A stretch of DNA of 7,601 nt, from the NCBI GenBank assembly GCA_027294925.1, contig JAPULM010000456.1, positions 1 to 7,601 of the forward strand, in the 5' to 3' direction. The stretch's first letter is position 1. Each line of letters begins with the position of its first letter. Below are positions 6,110 to 7,601 of the stretch, in pieces. Below the pieces are notes generated by a model that ran no database searches, was not told where the DNA came from, and worked only from the letters and a program-made list of their open reading frames with translations. Position numbers and translations under genes: made by a program. This stretch comes from a bacterium. GTDB lineage: Bacteria; Tectomicrobia; Entotheonellia; Entotheonellales; Entotheonellaceae.

Positions 6110-6355
6110 TTTCCGCTCTTGATGGATTGACACAGGTTTTCTGGATCGGTGCTTATCGACCTTTGCCCTTACCGAGGGTGCTGACCGTCTGTCAGCCATC
6201 TGGCAGGCGAATAAACACTTCGGACGGTTGCAGGTCGGCGGCAACCAAGCGTGCCTAAATAGCGGGTGAGTATGAGCCACAGGATGACGCTTACGATGAT
6301 TGCCTATGACAACCAGCTGAAGCTCAAAAGTGTTTCACCGCAGAAAGGGGTTGCT
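6110..6355. other. Intergenic region with two hairpins and a TTGACA box
   Basis: This gap precedes the lipoprotein gene. TTGACA at 6127-6132 is an exact -35 consensus, but the best -10 at a proper distance (GCTTAT, 6151-6156, 18-nt spacer) is poor. GCTGAC/GTCAGC (6180-6196, 5-nt loop) and GGTTGC/GCAACC (6226-6246, 9-nt loop) are perfect 6-bp stems without T-tails. They could be operators or leader structures, or part of a weak terminator for the gene upstream. Confidence 0.35.
6344..6350 (+). promoter_or_regulatory. Ribosome binding site deciding the lipoprotein start
   Basis: AAAGGGG at 6344-6350 stands 5 nt before ATG 6356. The upstream in-frame ATG at 6266 lacks a comparable site and would place 30 polar residues before the signal peptide. 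The start at 6356 is therefore preferred. Confidence 0.7.
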
Positions 6356-7441
6356 ATGCGTTGCCAAGCATGGAATAAGTCGATAGGCTGCCGCCTAGGG
6401 GTGCTGGTCGGGCTTGTGGCCGTCTTCCTGGGTTGTGCCAAACCCCACATTGCGTATCAGGCCCCGACGCCGCCGGCCTGTCAGAAACCGGAACAAGCCG
6501 TGGTCTACAAGGAATTCCCCTTGCACCACTTTCTGCCCTTGCCCCTGGGCGAGATCGAAGAGAAATTTCTCCTGCAACCCTTCGACATCCTCGCTGCCAA
6601 GGCCACCTCAGGTGGCTCGACCAGCGCTGTGCAGCTCAAAATTCAGTACCGCGACTGCACCGTGGTCAAGATCAAATGGCGCGCCTCGCCGCGCGATGCG
6701 CGGCGCTATAATAACGATCCGCGCCGTGAAATTGCCTCGTATCGTTTTCAGAAGCTGTTTTTAGAGCCCGACGACTATGTCGTGCCGGTGACCGAGTCGA
6801 TCTGTATTCCGTCGGTAGACCTAATGCACATTGGGCTCAATCTGACCCCGCAACTGCCCGAGATCAAGTGCGTTTTTGGCCCGGCAGCCATCTGGCTGCG
6901 GAATGTGGAAGTGGTGGGCAACTTTCTGGACCGCGAACGCTTTGAACGGTCGGCCACGGGGCAGGAGGAGCGGGGTTATGCCCGGGCCTTTGCGAATCTG
7001 AATATTTTCACCTACTTGATTAGCCACCGCGATGGGCGCAAAGGTAATTTTCTGGTCTCGAGGGTGGCGCGGACGCCGCACATTTTTTCGATCGACAACA
7101 GCCTGGCATACGCGGGGATAGGCAATCCGCGGCCGTTTATCCCCCATTGGTCGCGGCTCAAAGTGGACAAGCTGCCACGGGAGACGGTGGCGCGATTGCG
7201 TGCGATTTCATCGAACGCGTTGTATCGGCAGCTGGGAGTGGTGGCGGAGGCGCATGTGACGGCGGATGGAGAGGTCAAACGGGCGGCGTCCTTTTCGCCG
7301 AATCTCAATCCGCACAAGGGCTATCGGCGGCAAGACCATGTGCGGCAGATCGGCTTGACGAATCGGGAGATATCCAAGATCGAGAATCGTCTGCTCAAAC
7401 TCTTGCAGCGGGTCGACAGTGGTGAGATTCAACTCTTCTAA
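6356..7441 (+). CDS. Predicted lipoprotein with a protein-kinase-like core
   Basis: The first 27 of 361 residues form a lipoprotein signal: polar/basic residues 1-13, hydrophobic core LGVLVGLVAVFLG (14-26), then Cys27, although the -3 residue is Phe rather than Leu. The mature protein should be anchored outside the cytoplasm. The body carries kinase-fold landmarks in order. A Gly/Ser/Thr-rich turn (TSGGSTS, 84-90) and the strand VVKIKW (103-108) offer K105 or K107 as the ATP lysine. E125 in RREIASYR is a candidate helix-C Glu. HRDGRKGN (224-231) keeps the HRD plus Asn-five-later spacing of catalytic loops. IDN (246-248) in FSIDNSLAY stands where DFG-like metal-binding Asp occurs, and similar ID-x-x-x-A-Y/F motifs are known in HipA, PI3/4-kinase and FAM20-type kinases. 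It is probably an active exported kinase or a relative; the substrate is unknown. A PAP2-like gene follows 20 bp later, likely in the same transcript. An unrelated fold with a chance HRD is the alternative. Confidence 0.65.
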   Translation: MRCQAWNKSIGCRLGVLVGLVAVFLGCAKPHIAYQAPTPPACQKPEQAVVYKEFPLHHFLPLPLGEIEEKFLLQPFDILAAKATSGGSTSAVQLKIQYRDCTVVKIKWRASPRDARRYNNDPRREIASYRFQKLFLEPDDYVVPVTESICIPSVDLMHIGLNLTPQLPEIKCVFGPAAIWLRNVEVVGNFLDRERFERSATGQEERGYARAFANLNIFTYLISHRDGRKGNFLVSRVARTPHIFSIDNSLAYAGIGNPRPFIPHWSRLKVDKLPRETVARLRAISSNALYRQLGVVAEAHVTADGEVKRAASFSPNLNPHKGYRRQDHVRQIGLTNREISKIENRLLKLLQRVDSGEIQLF

Positions 7442-7447
7442 TCGGAT

Positions 7448-7453
7448 GGAGGA
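7448..7453 (+). promoter_or_regulatory. Strong ribosome binding site for the PAP2-like frame
   Basis: GGAGGA at 7448-7453 is a near-consensus Shine-Dalgarno sequence, 8 nt before ATG 7462. It fixes this ATG as the original start of a frame that is stopped six codons later. Confidence 0.75.
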
Positions 7454-7461
7454 ATCACCAC

Positions 7462-7601
7462 ATGACCAGCATATTAGACTAGGGTATTGACGTCGTCCTG
7501 TGGTTCCAGCAGTTCAGTCCGACGCTCGACGTGCCGTTTATCATTCTTTCCTTTCTGGGGGAGGAGAAGTTTTTCCTGCCCCTGTTGGCGATTCTGTATT
7601 G
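7462..7601 (+). pseudogene. PAP2-like membrane phosphatase start, interrupted by an in-frame TAG (partial)
   Basis: From ATG 7462 the frame reads MTSILD and then TAG (7480-7482). It stays open to the window end with GIDVVLWFQQFSPTLDVPF, then IILSFLGEEKFFLPLLAILY. This matches the N-terminus of PAP2-type phosphatases, where a WLQQFSP-like segment is followed by a FLGxxxFF membrane helix; relatives often have Trp or another residue at the TAG position. The catalytic motifs would lie beyond the window. PAP2 enzymes remove phosphate from lipid phosphates or undecaprenyl pyrophosphate at the membrane. The gene is 20 bp after the kinase-like lipoprotein, so an operon is likely. TGG to TAG is one base change, so a recent nonsense mutation or a base-call error fits best. 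Restart at GTG 7531 would lose the first 23 codons. Calling the family from 40 residues is moderately sure. Confidence 0.6.

Noticed and set aside
6266..6355. Longer N-terminus of the lipoprotein from ATG 6266
   Set aside because: It would put 30 polar residues before the signal peptide, and it lacks the AAAGGGG site that precedes ATG 6356.

Overview
The window looks like a bacterial chromosome segment of moderate to slightly high G+C (judged by eye). The organism cannot be named from the sequence. Shine-Dalgarno-type start sites, a predicted lipoprotein and short intergenic gaps fit a bacterium. The mix of a luciferase-like flavin oxidoreductase, an SRPBCC protein and a PIN-toxin remnant would suit an environmental, perhaps uncultivated lineage, but that is a guess. 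There is no rRNA, tRNA, CRISPR array or recognisable insertion sequence.

Layout. Positions 1-653 are mostly non-coding. They begin with a perfect 20-bp palindrome and hold one small minus-strand candidate gene with a good ribosome binding site (139-324). An SRPBCC-fold protein with a TTG start follows (654-1202, +). Positions 1203-1658 are a gene graveyard: a PIN-domain toxin with its middle deleted (about 1264-1440) and the end of a small membrane-segment frame (about 1516-1635). An ABC-F ATPase of the Uup/YheS type occupies 1659-3599 (+). It converges on a luciferase-like monooxygenase (3696-4709, -), with small hairpins between them. The oxidoreductase and a PLP enzyme of the D-cysteine desulfhydrase/ACC deaminase family (5081-6109, +) diverge from a 371-bp region. 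That region is rich in inverted repeats and has a plausible promoter and a structured leader. A 246-bp gap with two hairpins leads to a predicted lipoprotein with a protein-kinase-like core (6356-7441, +). Twenty bases later a PAP2-like membrane phosphatase begins. It has a strong ribosome binding site but carries an in-frame TAG at codon 7, and it runs off the window (7462-7601).

The genes do not form one pathway. Two pairs are worth reading together: the divergent oxidoreductase and PLP enzyme, which may share control, and the lipoprotein kinase-like gene with the PAP2 gene, which looks like one transcription unit acting at the cell envelope. The strongest leads are the exported kinase-like lipoprotein, the amber codon in the PAP2 frame, and the nested inverted repeats between 4788 and 4898. 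No complete new system is demonstrated.
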